Of a DNA stretch of 64,000 nucleotides, positions 27,701 to 33,962 are shown in pieces (the stretch's first letter is position 1; each line of letters starts with the position of its first letter). The DNA comes from Mytilus californianus (lineage: Eukaryota > Mollusca > Bivalvia > Mytilida > Mytilidae), in assembly GCF_021869535.1 (NCBI RefSeq), contig NW_026262701.1, forward strand, positions 50,595,278 to 50,659,277, read 5' to 3'. The position numbers were made by a program, and so were the translations under genes. Below the pieces are notes generated by a model. That model was not told the DNA's origin. It saw only the letters and a list, made by a program, of their open reading frames with translations, and made no database searches.

Positions 27701-30700
27701 ATGTAAATGAATATTAATTCATTGTCAGCCTGGAGTAGAAAGGGTATGGGTTGGTGACAATGAGAGAAAAATGGCCCAACGAATTCTGGAAAACAAATAC
27801 TAACGTTAACTGTACCAATTTTACTGCACCAAATGCGCATTGCTGATAACCGGCATTTGTGTTGTCCATAATTACATAGAAAGTGTTTATAGTTAGAACG
27901 TAAGACCCTATGACGTCAGTGATTTTAAGGGGCCGTTGGGATGCCATTTCTTAAAGTTTACCCCCATGTCTCCTGGTATATCAAAATTTAGTAAATGTTC
28001 TTTATCTTGATAGTTGGTGTACAGTCTCATTTAAAAGGGACTTCAATAAGGTTTATTTTTATTCCCTGAGGGTATGACCAGCCTAGTAGTCATCACTTCT
28101 GTGTTGACACGAATGATCATTGATATGGTCATAATTATAAATTAACTGTTTACAAAACTTTACATTTTTGAAATACTAAGGCTTTCCTACCTCAGCTGTA
28201 TTTTGCAAAACTTTTAGGAATTTTTGGTCCTCAATGCTCTTCAACTTCGTACTTTATTTGGCCTTTTTTTTAACTTTTTTTTATTCGAGCGTCACTGATG
28301 AGTCTTTTGTAGACGAAACGCGCGTCTGGCGCAAATACAAAACTTCAATCCTGATATCTATGATTAGTTTATTGGCATCTATTTATTTATGTTGGTGTGT
28401 ATTCTACAAAACTTCTTTTTGATATTGCTGTATTTATAGTTTGAAGCAGCACAAAAGTTAGAGGACATCAAAGAAAATATAGAAAATGATCAGTTTGGTT
28501 CCACTAATAGCATCCCTTGTAATGCTAATGTCGTGTGGATGTCCCGTAATAAATAGCTTTCCGGCGATAGTCACAAACGAGGAAGACAAAATTATGAGCA
28601 GAAACAATGAAAATGTCGATGGTCATCTGTGATACAGATTTTTCATTACGTTCTACCTAAACAATGCACCATTTGCATGTAGATTTTCCTGCTCACGGTC
28701 TATCATTTCCTTGTTACAGATTTTAATAAAAAAAGAGTCATCTTTTTAAATAGTATACTATTTCTAAAGTGTACTCCCTATATATTTAAACATGCACATA
28801 ATTTTTCAATATAAAAATAAGAAGACGTGGTATGATTGCCAATGAGACAACTCTCCACCAGAGACCAAATGACATAGAAGTTAACAACTCTAGGTTAACG
28901 AACGGCATTCAACAATGAACAAAACCCATACCGCATAGTAAGCTATAAAAGGCCCCGAAATTTTAATTTGATTTTGCTGTTTTTGCAGATCCAGAAAAGG
29001 GATGGCCAAAACCAGATCAAGGACAGGGACCAGGTAGTTTAAACATTTTAGTGTCTTATCTGTGGTTTAATTGGTACGAATTCGCAAAATGGTTTTTAAA
29101 TATGGAGATCTTTACAAACAGTCTTCTTTGATTGGCGTTAACCCCAACCACATTCAGTTAATTTGTTCGCTTTAAACTTATAAAAAGTAAAAATACGGTT
29201 GTCATTCTACAGATAAAGTTCTTGTTAGTTTTGAAAGTTTTGCTAGCAGCTAGTTCAGTTTTATTAATTTTTTCAAAATGAACTATTTTTCGATTATGGT
29301 CATATTTTGAAATAAAAATCCTCGACTAAAATTCTATGCCATTCACAAACGCCATTGAAGTGAGGAGTGTTTCATTGTGATTAATCTTTAATTTTTTGGC
29401 CATACTTTCGTCTTGCATTTGTTTAAATTATTTTGTTGTTCACGCCTTTGTGGAGATCATGTTTTTGGTTTTGAATTTCCCGAGAGTTTCAGAACTGAAA
29501 TTGACCATCATACAAGCAGTTGTCCTATATGTATCGAATGTTTTCCATTGGACCTAAAGCATGTCGACAAGTGAAATATTTTGTAGTATAAACGCGGTTC
29601 TATTAACTATTTTCATGACATTACTGTAACAATGTGTGATAAGCATAATGATTGGTTGGCGAATAATTGCCTCCGATATTTTCAATTTGGAACGAGTAGA
29701 TTTGAGATCGGTGTGCATTCTACAACACATATGAAATGAAAGATGTCACGATTTGTTTTCATAATAAAATATTTTGGTGGTACTTTTCATTTATATAAGT
29801 CGTAAGAAATGGGCATCAGTGATCTACTAAAGAATAATATTTTACATTAAACTGTGAAGGTTTTAAGTGTCGACTTACGCGGTAGGTTGTGATATCCACC
29901 ATACATGCCATAACTGATACAGTGTTTTTAATGAAAGATATATATATATACATACATATAAATATGCAAAAGTAATTAATAAATTTAGCAACATACGATC
30001 CTGAAAGAGACAGGAACCACGATTTTGATAATAAAAGGTTAAAATATTTTTTTAAGGATACAATACATTTCGTATTTAAAAGAGAGGCGAAAGAAACCAG
30101 GGGATATTCTAAATCATAATTCGAAAACAGACTGAAAACACAAAATGTGCAAAAGTAATTGGTGAATTTAGCAACATACGATCCTGAAAGAGACAGGATT
30201 CACGGTTTTCATAAAAAAGGTTCACATATTTTTTAGGGATACAGTACATTTCGTATTTAAGAGAAAGGCGACAGAAACCAGGGGATATTGTAAATCATAA
30301 TTCAAAAACAGACTGAAAACACAAAATACTTAAAAAATACGAAATTAAAAACAACAGACTGCAAAACACAATATAGAAAACTAAAGACTTAGAAACACGA
30401 GCCCTACCAAAACAAAGGATCGTTAGTACAATTGTGTTGATAAATCTTTTTCGAGGATGTCGCATTAAAGGAAAGAGAAAGGAATTGTGAAAATACGAAC
30501 GAAAGATATCTGGAAACCCATCTTAACGTTCTTTTTGCGACAACTATTTGTTTTACCTGCAAGTTAAGAATGCAATTATCTTTTTGTGTGGCATGTTGTA
30601 GGTGGTTCTAATGAAGTGGATAAAGTTAACAGCGGGCCTACAAATGACGGGTCCTCGGATAGAGACCACGAGCCCGGTAGTAGTGCAAACAAATGGAGCA

Positions 30701-33574
30701 TAGATGATTTGTCTTCCTACTTCAGTAAGTCTGTTTTTATCATTCAATCCATTGTTGTCAGTAAAAATATTTATTATTTTGAAGTGTTGTCTTATTATAA
30801 TGAGTTCATGGAAGTGATTTACAAACCTTAGTGACGAATAACTAGTCTGATATGTTTTCTATATTAGAATTCAATGTTGTCAGAAGGTGATATTGTAATG
30901 CCGTCCACCCCCTTTTTGAACATAACTTTCTGTGCTGTTATTAAGTACAAATAATAATACGGGTTAGATGTCTGTGAAAGGTTATGCTATGCAAATGAGT
31001 CTATTTGATATGATAATTGTACTAATATTGATTGTCATGTTGAGAAATAAAGTGTTTCTTTTGGTAAAAAATCAGTGTTGGTCAGACGAAGTCTGAACAC
31101 TTTATGGGGTCATTCCTAAATTTGGAATAACTGCTTGAATTGGTAAAACAATAGTTTGTCACTTAAACAATATTATCCTGGTTAATTATCGGAATGATGA
31201 GTTATATTTATGGTGTTTCAATTGATGTTATGACTGCTCGCGGTGACAAATTTGGAAGAGTGCCGGTACCTATATTTCTGTTGTTAATTTGATATATTAA
31301 CCTTTTTACACGTGTTCTTAAGTTATTCTGTATGAGCAAAATCCTTCGTGATGAATAAATTTATTTGTTCTCATTGATATTAAGCTAGAAATCATCTTTA
31401 TTTACACAAAACTTCCAGTGTTTACATTTTGGCTTGCCATTTCGAGAATTTCATTAAACAGAGAGATGGCCGCTGATTGGTTCAACGTAAGTAAACGCGT
31501 CTGTGATTGGCTGATCGGCGAATAAAATTTAAAAGATCAACTACGGAGAGCAGTGATTGTTTGTTGTTTGAATGTTACGAAGCGCCTAATTTAAAATGTC
31601 TGATAATTTAAGTGATATAGGAAAAGTAAGGAAATTGCACCTAAATTAATATTAAAAATTCTATAGCCAAAACGCAAATAGTTATAGTGTATTACGGATG
31701 CAAGATGGTGACATTTGCTATGTGTAAATTGTTGGGTGAGAAGTCTAGGTGTAAATTGATCGTTGACATATCTAGGTGACAAGTTTGGGTGCAAATATAC
31801 GGTGACAAGTTCGGGTGCAATTTTGTATTGATTGATCTTGGTGCAAATAGTCGGTGACAAATCGGGGTGTAAATACTTGGTGTCTTTGAGACAATAGTAG
31901 CAAGTATTTTAAAGCTGATAAATATTTGAAATAAATGTTGTTAAATTAAGGCTACATACGAATTTTATAGGTGTTCTTTGAAGGCACCTTTGTAAGCCTG
32001 GTCGAGCTTTACGCTACTTGTAGTTGTAAAACTAGTCGAAGTTAGCAGAGTGGTGATTTTTGATTGATATATATGTAGGACTCTGAACCGCGATGGTCAC
32101 GCTGATGTGCGATGGTTTGACGCCGAAGTGCGTTTTTGGAGTGCGATGGTAGCATTGTGACGCCATCTTGTAGATGGATACGCCGAAGTGCGATGGTGGT
32201 AACGCTGAAGTGCGATGGACCGTATAAACTATATTATCAATGATTTTAAAGGCGATGAAGAATTCAATTTGTTTGTTAGAAGTAGTTTTTCGGGTTCTGA
32301 AAAGTTAATAATGGGCTTATAAACTTTTAATATTACGGGAAACGGAGAGTGGTTGGTGGAGAGGGGAAAGTTAACCTTATGTAGCGGATTTTTTTCGAAA
32401 TCTATAAAAGAAATCTATAAAAGTTTTTTGTTGACGTACGATGGAGCGTGTCCTTCTCTAAATATATTCGGGTCCGCAGACAGCCTTAGACTCTCCGTAT
32501 CATACTTATATTACAGTAAATGTGGAACTCATGAAAGCAACCAAGTAAAGATAAAATGTTAATGCAGAATTATGTTCACATGCAGAAAATCAAAGAGGAC
32601 GATCTCTCATGTAGTTTGCAACTGCTACTATATATAAGGATAACAATAGACAATCAACGAATGCAAATTTATATAGTTACTATTAAAAAATATTCATTTC
32701 TCATAATAATGGAGCATCTCTAGATTGTTAACTAGCCATCAGGTGTAAAATATACAATCGGACATCAGCGTGACCCGTCGCACTTCAGCGTGACCCGTCG
32801 CACTTCGGCGTGACCATTGCACATCAGCGTCTCCATCGCACCTCCGAGTTCTACATATATAATGTATTAGACCAACCATACCGGGGATCCGACCAGACCA
32901 ATGACAGAGCCTGTACAGCTATTCTCTCCGCGTGTATAATTGTATAATTGTAAAATGAATGATCAAAACTATTATATTTCATGTCTGTTATTCTTAATCA
33001 TATATAAAATAGATAGACCTCTAGAAAAATAGGTTTAACGAATCTATAAAGTGTGTTTGTTCGACGGTATTCCAATTAGACGTCGGGCTTTACATTTTAC
33101 TGTTATAAAGAATACCGGTTAGTAATTCCCTTTTCTATGAAACCTGTAATCTCTGGTGGCCGACTCTAACACGAGGGAGGCAGCGTTATAATATTTCCTT
33201 CAACTGAAATGATAACAGAGATGAATCTGTTGAAAATTGTGGAAATGTCTTTGCTATTTAAAGGCATTTTAGTTTTATAAAATGATAATACAATTGCAAT
33301 TTTAATCGATTTCTTCTTATGCATTTATCTTGTTCATATTGAATGCTGGTTGATTGCACGTCTAATTAAGTTTCATTTTATACCATATTTTTTTCTTAAA
33401 ATATATATATGCAACCAAAATAATGCTGTTCAAAATTTAAAGCCCGAAACCTCTTATTTTTCTTTCAATATTAACATTTTATTTATTTCAGATGAAGCTC
33501 CCCTTTCGACAAACACAAGCTTTGTATGTTTGTTGATGTGTCTGTTGTTAGCCATTATTTCAACAAAGCCGTAA
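1347..33574 (+). CDS. EGF/SRCR/LDLa mosaic cell-surface receptor, 3' part of a multi-exon gene
   Basis: Whole-gene entry; exons are listed separately. Order: three EGF-SRCR-LDLa modules, seven further LDLa exons, short linkers, a Ser/Gly/Asp-rich stalk and a C-terminal hydrophobic tail. All domains are extracellular types. SRCR domains bind microbial or protein ligands in scavenger receptors, LDLa domains are calcium-stabilised ligand-binding modules, and EGF domains are spacers. The last 14-16 residues are hydrophobic, with almost nothing after them and small residues (STNTS) just before, which suggests a GPI-attachment signal rather than a signalling tail. The inferred product is a GPI-anchored recognition or scavenger receptor. 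Confidently placed internal exons all start and end in phase 1, so exons can be skipped or duplicated in frame. No signal peptide was found, so the gene is probably cut by the left edge. SRCR expansions are known in bivalves, but ligand and function here are unknown. Confidence 0.75.
1511..1728. mobile_element. 218-bp MITE in intron of module 1
   Basis: Imperfect terminal inverted repeats of about 26 bp begin CTGTAAACCAACT on the left and read CTTTAAACCAACT on the reverse of the right end. The element is flanked by TA dinucleotides (1,509-1,510 and 1,729-1,730), as for a Tc1/mariner-type MITE. The interior is rich in TTCGCG and CGCGAA. An orthologous copy of the same length sits at the same place in module 2 (4,487-4,704), so it was inserted before that duplication. 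Confidence 0.65.
1901..2194 (+). CDS. exon, module 1: SRCR domain
   Basis: 294-bp phase 1-1 exon (acceptor cctgttttag, donor gtagtt) encoding about 98 residues. Features of the SRCR fold: GRLLIHQ for the first strand, [17 protein letters not shown] (SRCR consensus C.d.W...dA.VvCr.L), [13 protein letters not shown] (consensus l.C.G.E..l..C) and the ending EDDAALKC (consensus EDAgV.C). The usual GtWGtVC is replaced by GTYSLCL, so the domain is divergent. The exon is nucleotide-identical by eye to the module 2 copy at 4,877-5,170. Confidence 0.85.
2860..2909 (+). pseudogene. remnant of an EGF exon, module 1
   Basis: Sequence reading [14 protein letters not shown] followed by gtaaat looks like the C-terminal half of an EGF domain with its donor site. 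The upstream half and a phase-compatible acceptor are missing. Related remnants occur in module 2 (about 5,836-5,886) and, truncated, in module 3 (about 9,712-9,738). It would not splice in the phase used by the rest of the gene. Confidence 0.5.
3074..3285 (+). repeat. dispersed repeat inserted in module 1 only
   Basis: About 212 bp containing ggccatggcgttgtcagtt, a block I recognise as common in mussel DNA. It interrupts sequence that is continuous in module 2 (about 6,049-6,056), so it is a post-duplication insertion. It creates a spurious hydrophobic reading frame (3,069-3,308) that should not be annotated as a gene. Related fragments lie at about 12,090-12,200 and 34,855-34,920. Confidence 0.65.
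3380..3545 (-). repeat. dispersed mussel-type repeat (family with 'aggaatatgacag')
   Basis: Block ending in cctgacttggtacaggaa. Copies lie at about 6,140-6,305 (same orientation, through module duplication) and about 26,060-26,205 (opposite orientation). More distant relatives are at about 25,150-25,440 and 56,990-57,180. The small hydrophobic open frames here on the minus strand are repeat-derived. Confidence 0.6.
3766..3891 (+). CDS. exon, module 1: LDLa domain
   Basis: 126-bp phase 1-1 exon (acceptor ...gtttaattaag, donor gtatgt). It encodes a class A LDL-receptor repeat with six cysteines: CNPD, KCN, ECIS, ICDG, DCET and FEC. The calcium-cage acidic residues are in [13 protein letters not shown]. 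It carries two extra codons (VK) relative to the module 2 and 3 copies. Confidence 0.85.
4323..4442 (+). CDS. exon, module 2: EGF-like domain
   Basis: Tandem copy of the exon at 1,347-1,466, with the same length, phase and splice sites (acceptor ttttttcag, donor gtaagt). All six EGF cysteines are kept. One conservative change (FVGG for FIGG) is visible. Confidence 0.85.
4487..4704. mobile_element. 218-bp MITE, module 2 copy
   Basis: Same element, same TA flanks and same length as 1,511-1,728, at the equivalent intron position. It differs at scattered bases, which gives a local measure of intron divergence between modules 1 and 2. Confidence 0.6.
4877..5170 (+). CDS. exon, module 2: SRCR domain
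   Basis: Identical by eye to the module 1 SRCR exon over all 294 bases, whereas the flanking introns show several substitutions and small indels. Phase 1-1; acceptor tgtttaag, donor gtagtt. Confidence 0.85.
5836..5886 (+). pseudogene. remnant of an EGF exon, module 2
   Basis: Copy of the 2,860-2,909 remnant ([15 protein letters not shown] then gtaaat). This copy keeps one more cysteine, so it is a less decayed version. No usable acceptor is visible. Confidence 0.45.
6530..6649 (+). CDS. exon, module 2: LDLa domain
   Basis: 120-bp phase 1-1 exon. It encodes [35 protein letters not shown] with all six LDLa cysteines and the acidic calcium-binding end. Acceptor ttaattaag, donor gtatgt. Confidence 0.85.
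7079..7198 (+). CDS. exon, module 3: EGF-like domain
   Basis: Third, more diverged copy of the EGF exon (120 bp, phase 1-1, acceptor tattacag, donor gtaagc). The six cysteines are conserved (CLNNPC, GTC, YCEC, GGHC). Substitutions include NDG for NGG and SSYCEC for AYYCDC. Confidence 0.85.
7238..8588. mobile_element. about 1.35-kb TIR element in module 3 intron
   Basis: Terminal inverted repeats of about 180 bp. Left 7,238-7,415 and the reverse of right 8,410-8,588 share GAAAAACACCTGTA, the stretch around TTTAGCCTTGA and TACCTTGTCCA. No transposase frame is visible, so it is non-autonomous. The interior has a (TG)n-(G)n tract at 7,499-7,534 and a fragment resembling the end of the 'tcaatcctggtatctatga' repeat at about 7,897-7,935. 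It is absent from the equivalent introns of modules 1 and 2. Confidence 0.65.
8763..9056 (+). CDS. exon, module 3: SRCR domain
   Basis: 294-bp phase 1-1 exon with a strong acceptor (poly-T then ag) and donor gtagtt. It is the same SRCR domain as modules 1 and 2 with a few changes (DDKDA for [14 protein letters not shown] for AYKLPHSVD). It is open throughout. Confidence 0.85.
9165..10280 (+). repeat. local tandem duplication inside module 3 intron
   Basis: The intron block starting agtatttttgagatacaaag at about 9,165 starts again at about 9,738, immediately after the truncated EGF remnant (tgtgaatttagata). The second copy (to about 10,280) is clearly more diverged from modules 1 and 2 than the first, which hints that the two copies have different origins, for example unequal crossover with another module. 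Confidence 0.6.
10465..10584 (+). CDS. exon, module 3: LDLa domain
   Basis: 120-bp phase 1-1 exon (acceptor tttaatttag, donor gtatgt). The six LDLa cysteines are present; WVCDG replaces WICDG. It closes the third module. Confidence 0.85.
10585..11728. other. intron, no exon seen
   Basis: AT-rich intron. The start resembles the introns after the module 1 and 2 LDLa exons, and a short stretch near 10,930-11,060 partly repeats it. The open frames here on the minus strand are low-complexity. Confidence 0.5.
11729..11848 (+). CDS. exon: LDLa domain 4
   Basis: 120-bp phase 1-1 exon (acceptor tttcaatacag, donor gtatat). It encodes [22 protein letters not shown], then [12 protein letters not shown]. 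Six cysteines and the DxxxxDE calcium end are kept. Confidence 0.85.
11849..14173. other. intron with repeat fragments
   Basis: Apart from the possible exon at 12,299-12,364 I see only AT-rich intron. A fragment of the 'ggccatgg' dispersed repeat lies at about 12,090-12,200. A (TA)n-rich stretch with tgagatgaaatatatata at about 13,878-13,900 resembles the tail of the SINE at 14,174. Confidence 0.4.
12299..12364 (+). CDS. possible small exon, no known domain
   Basis: A 66-bp open stretch between a good acceptor (ttataaaattacag) and a good donor (gtaaga), in phase 1-1 like the real exons. The peptide ([15 protein letters not shown]...) matches no domain I know. It could be chance. Confidence 0.22.
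14174..14342 (+). mobile_element. tRNA-derived SINE (Leu/Ser-type head)
   Basis: Head with an A-box-like stretch (tggtcgagtgggcaagggcg) and a perfect B box in gggttcgaatccc, separated by a long insert as in class II (Leu/Ser) tRNAs. A unique region and an AT-rich tail ending in tgagatgaaatatatata follow. The stems are too imperfect for a functional tRNA gene, so I call it a SINE. Confidence 0.6.
14527..14646 (+). CDS. exon: LDLa domain 5
   Basis: 120-bp phase 1-1 exon (acceptor tcgtatcaag, donor gtttgt). It encodes [24 protein letters not shown], then [12 protein letters not shown]. Six cysteines are present. The DG before the last acidic pair is replaced by AW, so calcium binding may be weaker. 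Confidence 0.8.
14647..15789. other. intron with dispersed repeats
   Basis: No exon is seen. A block at about 15,420-15,660 (aacacgaaccccaac, tgctccggaagtgtaagcag) is a dispersed repeat also present at about 46,905-47,190 and, in the opposite orientation, within 3,074-3,285. Confidence 0.45.
15794..18026 (+). mobile_element. DNA transposon with long TIRs and decayed KRBA2/SCAND3-like DDE integrase
   Basis: Terminal inverted repeats of about 150 bp start TGTTAGCGGCAATAAGTG on the left and TGTTAGGGGTAATAAGTG on the reverse of the right. The element is flanked by a 4-bp direct repeat TATA (15,790-15,793 and 18,027-18,030), read as target-site duplication. TGT termini and a short duplication fit Ginger-type cut-and-paste elements with a retroviral-like integrase. 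Dispersed-repeat fragments are nested inside at about 16,110-16,245, 16,524-16,640 and 17,648-17,690. An inactive copy. Confidence 0.65.
16640..17560 (+). pseudogene. integrase pseudogene (KRBA2/SCAND3-like) inside the TIR element
   Basis: Conceptual translation in shifting frames gives blocks I recognise from KRAB-A/SCAN-domain-type integrases: HKEIGHSGP (H2C2 zinc region), [19 protein letters not shown] (first catalytic Asp region), [26 protein letters not shown] and RQSQGS. The second Asp (expected QSDNG) and the Glu (expected QGSVERAN) are not recoverable, and stops and frameshifts are frequent. No protein can be made. The family name rests on remembered motifs, not a search. Confidence 0.55.
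18430..18740 (+). repeat. start of repeat province, with (GTC)n microsatellite
   Basis: The block gaatttt..gaacagaagcttgttt at about 18,560 recurs at about 20,940 and 21,140. A (GTC)n run occupies about 18,690-18,730, followed by GGCGTCGTCCGGCGTCGTCC. It generates false poly-Ser and poly-Arg frames. Confidence 0.7.
18741..19660 (+). repeat. 160-bp tandem array with 320-bp higher-order period
   Basis: Monomers start near 18,741, 18,901, 19,061, 19,221, 19,381 and 19,541, exactly 160 bp apart. They contain gtatggatctctctgaaatt. Monomers at 19,061 and 19,381 are most alike, and those at 19,221 and 19,541 share gttcaagtgtatgg and gcaaggtaccatacc, giving an alternating 320-bp dimer. The array ends in a G-run (about 19,670-19,685). 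Confidence 0.75.
19830..20050 (+). repeat. 35-bp tandem array (six copies)
   Basis: The core caatagcaagaaat recurs at 19,835, 19,870, 19,905, 19,940, 19,975 and 20,010, a strict 35-bp period. Each unit also contains the palindrome-like TTGCGCAA or TTGCACAA. Confidence 0.8.
20090..20695 (+). repeat. about 134-bp tandem array
   Basis: Four to five units with ggggttctttgatatgctga, near 20,113, 20,248, 20,384, 20,510 and 20,645; one unit is shortened to about 126 bp. Open frames on both strands here are repeat-derived. Confidence 0.75.
20880..21640 (+). repeat. degenerate long-period array
   Basis: Three to four copies of a 170-210-bp unit containing atgaaatttggacagaagct and tttgaaaatatttatttt, decaying to the right. 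A local 38-bp duplication at about 21,118-21,193 repeats accttcatggaaatttatga. Confidence 0.65.
21845..21967 (+). CDS. exon: LDLa domain 6
   Basis: 123-bp phase 1-1 exon (acceptor aaaacttttgtag, donor gtaagt). It encodes [18 protein letters not shown], then [18 protein letters not shown]: a canonical LDLa with CxPxxFxCxxGxCI spacing. It is more typical than domains 1-5. Confidence 0.85.
21968..22761. other. intron, nothing recognised
   Basis: AT-rich intron without exon, tRNA or clear repeat structure. Confidence 0.4.
22762..23624. mobile_element. 863-bp TIR element filled with TTACGA motifs
   Basis: It starts CCCCTTCACATACACAAATT and ends with the reverse of CCCCTTCACATACACGGATT. The interior carries dozens of TTACGA/TTACGG-type hexamers, TTACG mostly on the plus strand in the flanking thirds and CGTAA in the middle. 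It has no coding capacity and could fold back on itself. Confidence 0.6.
23728..23868. repeat. long near-perfect hairpin
   Basis: Two arms of about 61-65 bp (23,728-23,788 and 23,804-23,868), with only a few mismatches, separated by about 15 bases (tgaggcgaagccaag). The arms include gatagagcagattgtta and its reverse complement. No coding frame. Confidence 0.75.
24389..24508 (+). CDS. exon: LDLa domain 7
   Basis: 120-bp phase 1-1 exon (acceptor ggttattcag, donor gtaagt). It encodes [17 protein letters not shown], then [18 protein letters not shown]. It resembles domains 4 and 5 (GWDE ending), so it belongs to the same exon subfamily. Confidence 0.85.
24509..25663. repeat. intron with dispersed repeats
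   Basis: A block at about 24,890-25,000 (gatattttagtcttagataca) has an inverted counterpart at about 63,440-63,545. A reverse-strand copy of the 'caatgagacaact' block lies at about 25,055-25,145 and another dispersed repeat at about 25,150-25,440. No exon seen. Confidence 0.5.
25664..25780 (+). CDS. exon: LDLa domain 8
   Basis: 117-bp phase 1-1 exon (acceptor gaaatattaag, donor gtaagt). It encodes [20 protein letters not shown], then [18 protein letters not shown]. Six cysteines and the DxxDE acidic end are present. It resembles the canonical LDLa type of domain 6. Confidence 0.85.
26060..26205 (+). repeat. dispersed mussel-type repeat, plus orientation
   Basis: Contains accaagtcaggaatatgaca and the reverse complement of much of 3,380-3,545. 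Confidence 0.6.
26415..26525 (+). CDS. exon: LDLa domain 9
   Basis: 111-bp phase 1-1 exon (acceptor ttatttgtttacag, donor gtattc). It encodes [20 protein letters not shown], then [17 protein letters not shown] textbook LDLa domain with the CP.eeDE calcium site. Confidence 0.85.
26832..26903 (+). CDS. probable small Cys-containing exon
   Basis: 72-bp open stretch between tgaaatattag and gtgagt, phase 1-1 like its neighbours. It would add [20 protein letters not shown] and then SCF, with three cysteines, between LDLa 9 and LDLa 10. No domain is recognised; it may be a linker. Confidence 0.4.
27019..27033 (+). CDS. 15-bp micro-exon
   Basis: Between a strong acceptor (ttctttttttccccag) and a consensus donor (gtaagt). 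The 15 bases are in phase 1-1 and would add RPIK plus a split codon. The strength of both signals is the evidence. Confidence 0.5.
27107..27163 (+). CDS. possible small exon
   Basis: 57-bp phase 1-1 stretch (acceptor cattttacag, donor gtaaaa) encoding [18 protein letters not shown]. The acceptor is good and the donor mediocre. No domain is recognised. Confidence 0.3.
27435..27551 (+). CDS. exon: LDLa domain 10
   Basis: 117-bp phase 1-1 exon with a weak acceptor (cttatgatag) and a good donor (gtaagt). It encodes [20 protein letters not shown], then [18 protein letters not shown]. All six cysteines are present; the usual Phe is replaced (GYAAC). It is the last LDLa before the stalk. Confidence 0.75.
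28155..28375 (+). repeat. dispersed repeat with cgcgcgtctggcg core
   Basis: Nearly identical to about 35,440-35,637, and related to about 43,455-43,645 and 56,690-56,830. The common core is gacgaaacgcgcgtctggcg. The open frame over it is repeat-derived. Confidence 0.7.
28812..28985 (+). repeat. dispersed repeat with 'caatgagacaactctccac' core
   Basis: A full-looking copy, from aagaagacgtggtatgattg to aaaaggccccgaaa. Other copies: 16,524-16,630, 17,648-17,690, 25,055-25,145 (reverse), 46,795-46,840 (reverse fragment), 62,196-62,345 and 62,962-63,060. It ends just upstream of the next exon's acceptor. Confidence 0.7.
28989..29033 (+). CDS. exon: Pro/Lys/Gln-rich linker
   Basis: 45-bp phase 1-1 exon with a strong acceptor (ttttgctgtttttgcag) and donor gtagtt. 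It encodes [14 protein letters not shown], a proline-rich linker consistent with an extracellular stalk. Confidence 0.6.
29964..30330 (+). repeat. 182-bp tandem duplication
   Basis: Two copies starting at about 29,964 and about 30,146, each with agcaacatacgatcctgaaa and accaggggatatt. The copies differ at perhaps one base in ten. Part of the unit (aggcgaaagaaaccagggg) resembles dispersed repeats at 42,705 and 46,912. Confidence 0.7.
30602..30724 (+). CDS. exon: Ser/Gly/Asp-rich stalk
   Basis: 123-bp phase 1-1 exon (acceptor gcatgttgtag, donor gtaagt). It encodes a 41-residue low-complexity segment ([20 protein letters not shown] then [20 protein letters not shown]) without cysteines, which fits a flexible, possibly O-glycosylated stalk between the LDLa array and the membrane anchor. 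Confidence 0.7.
31476..31625 (+). promoter_or_regulatory. promoter-like block followed by a 10-codon first exon
   Basis: Two inverted CCAAT boxes (ATTGG at 31,476 and 31,506) and an AATAAAATTTAAAAG stretch at 31,521 lie upstream of ATG at 31,596. The ATG opens [10 protein letters not shown] and runs into a consensus donor gtaagg at 31,626. No continuing exon was identified. It could be a nested gene's first exon, a captured promoter in a transposon, or chance. Confidence 0.25.
31685..31885 (+). repeat. degenerate minisatellite, about 35 bp
   Basis: Repeating pattern ggtgacaagttygggtgcaaa with about 30-40 bp spacing, five or six imperfect units. The minus-strand frame (31,591-31,860) is an artefact of it. 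Confidence 0.6.
32068..32862. mobile_element. about 0.8-kb fold-back element with sub-repeated TIRs
   Basis: The left end atatatgtaggactctg and the reverse of the right end atatatgtagaactcgg are inverted. Both ends carry short arrays of acgctgaagtgcgatgg (32,095-32,222, and on the opposite strand 32,763-32,848). The internal open frame of 69 codons (32,353-32,562) resembles nothing I know. Confidence 0.6.
33492..33574 (+). CDS. last exon: hydrophobic C-terminal tail, probable GPI signal
   Basis: Acceptor ttatttatttcag. The exon encodes [20 protein letters not shown] and then IISTKP and stop (TAA, 33,572-33,574). A cluster of small residues (STNTS) is followed by a hydrophobic run of about 15 residues with only STKP after it. 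This is the layout of a GPI-attachment signal; a short transmembrane anchor without cytoplasmic tail is the alternative. The phase matches the stalk exon. Confidence 0.7.
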
Positions 33575-33962
33575 TTGACACATATCAATTGGTCATTACT
33601 GTATTCTTATAACTGGTACCAGAGCTTCATTTGAGAGAAAACAATGTGTGTGTGTTTGTGTATTTTACTTTTCTGATCATTGTCAATGACATGTTTTATA
33701 CTAGATGGCAGATATTTATCATTTTATAATCTCGGTTAACTCAGAAGCATATAGCGTCACTATATTTGTAACATATTGCGTTTGAAGTATATAAACTATC
33801 ATGTTACTGTATACTGTATTGTTTGAAACATGCCTCATATGATATTTTGTAAACGATAACTTATAGATTTTATAATTCTATATATTAAAGTAGTGGATTT
33901 TATACATATTCATTATTTGAATAATCGGTTAACTATTTGTTTGTTATGTAATATGAAATAAA
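33575..33962 (+). other. 3' UTR with polyadenylation signal
   Basis: The first good AATAAA after the stop lies at 33,957-33,962, about 385 bases downstream. No other gene signal intervenes. Confidence 0.5.
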
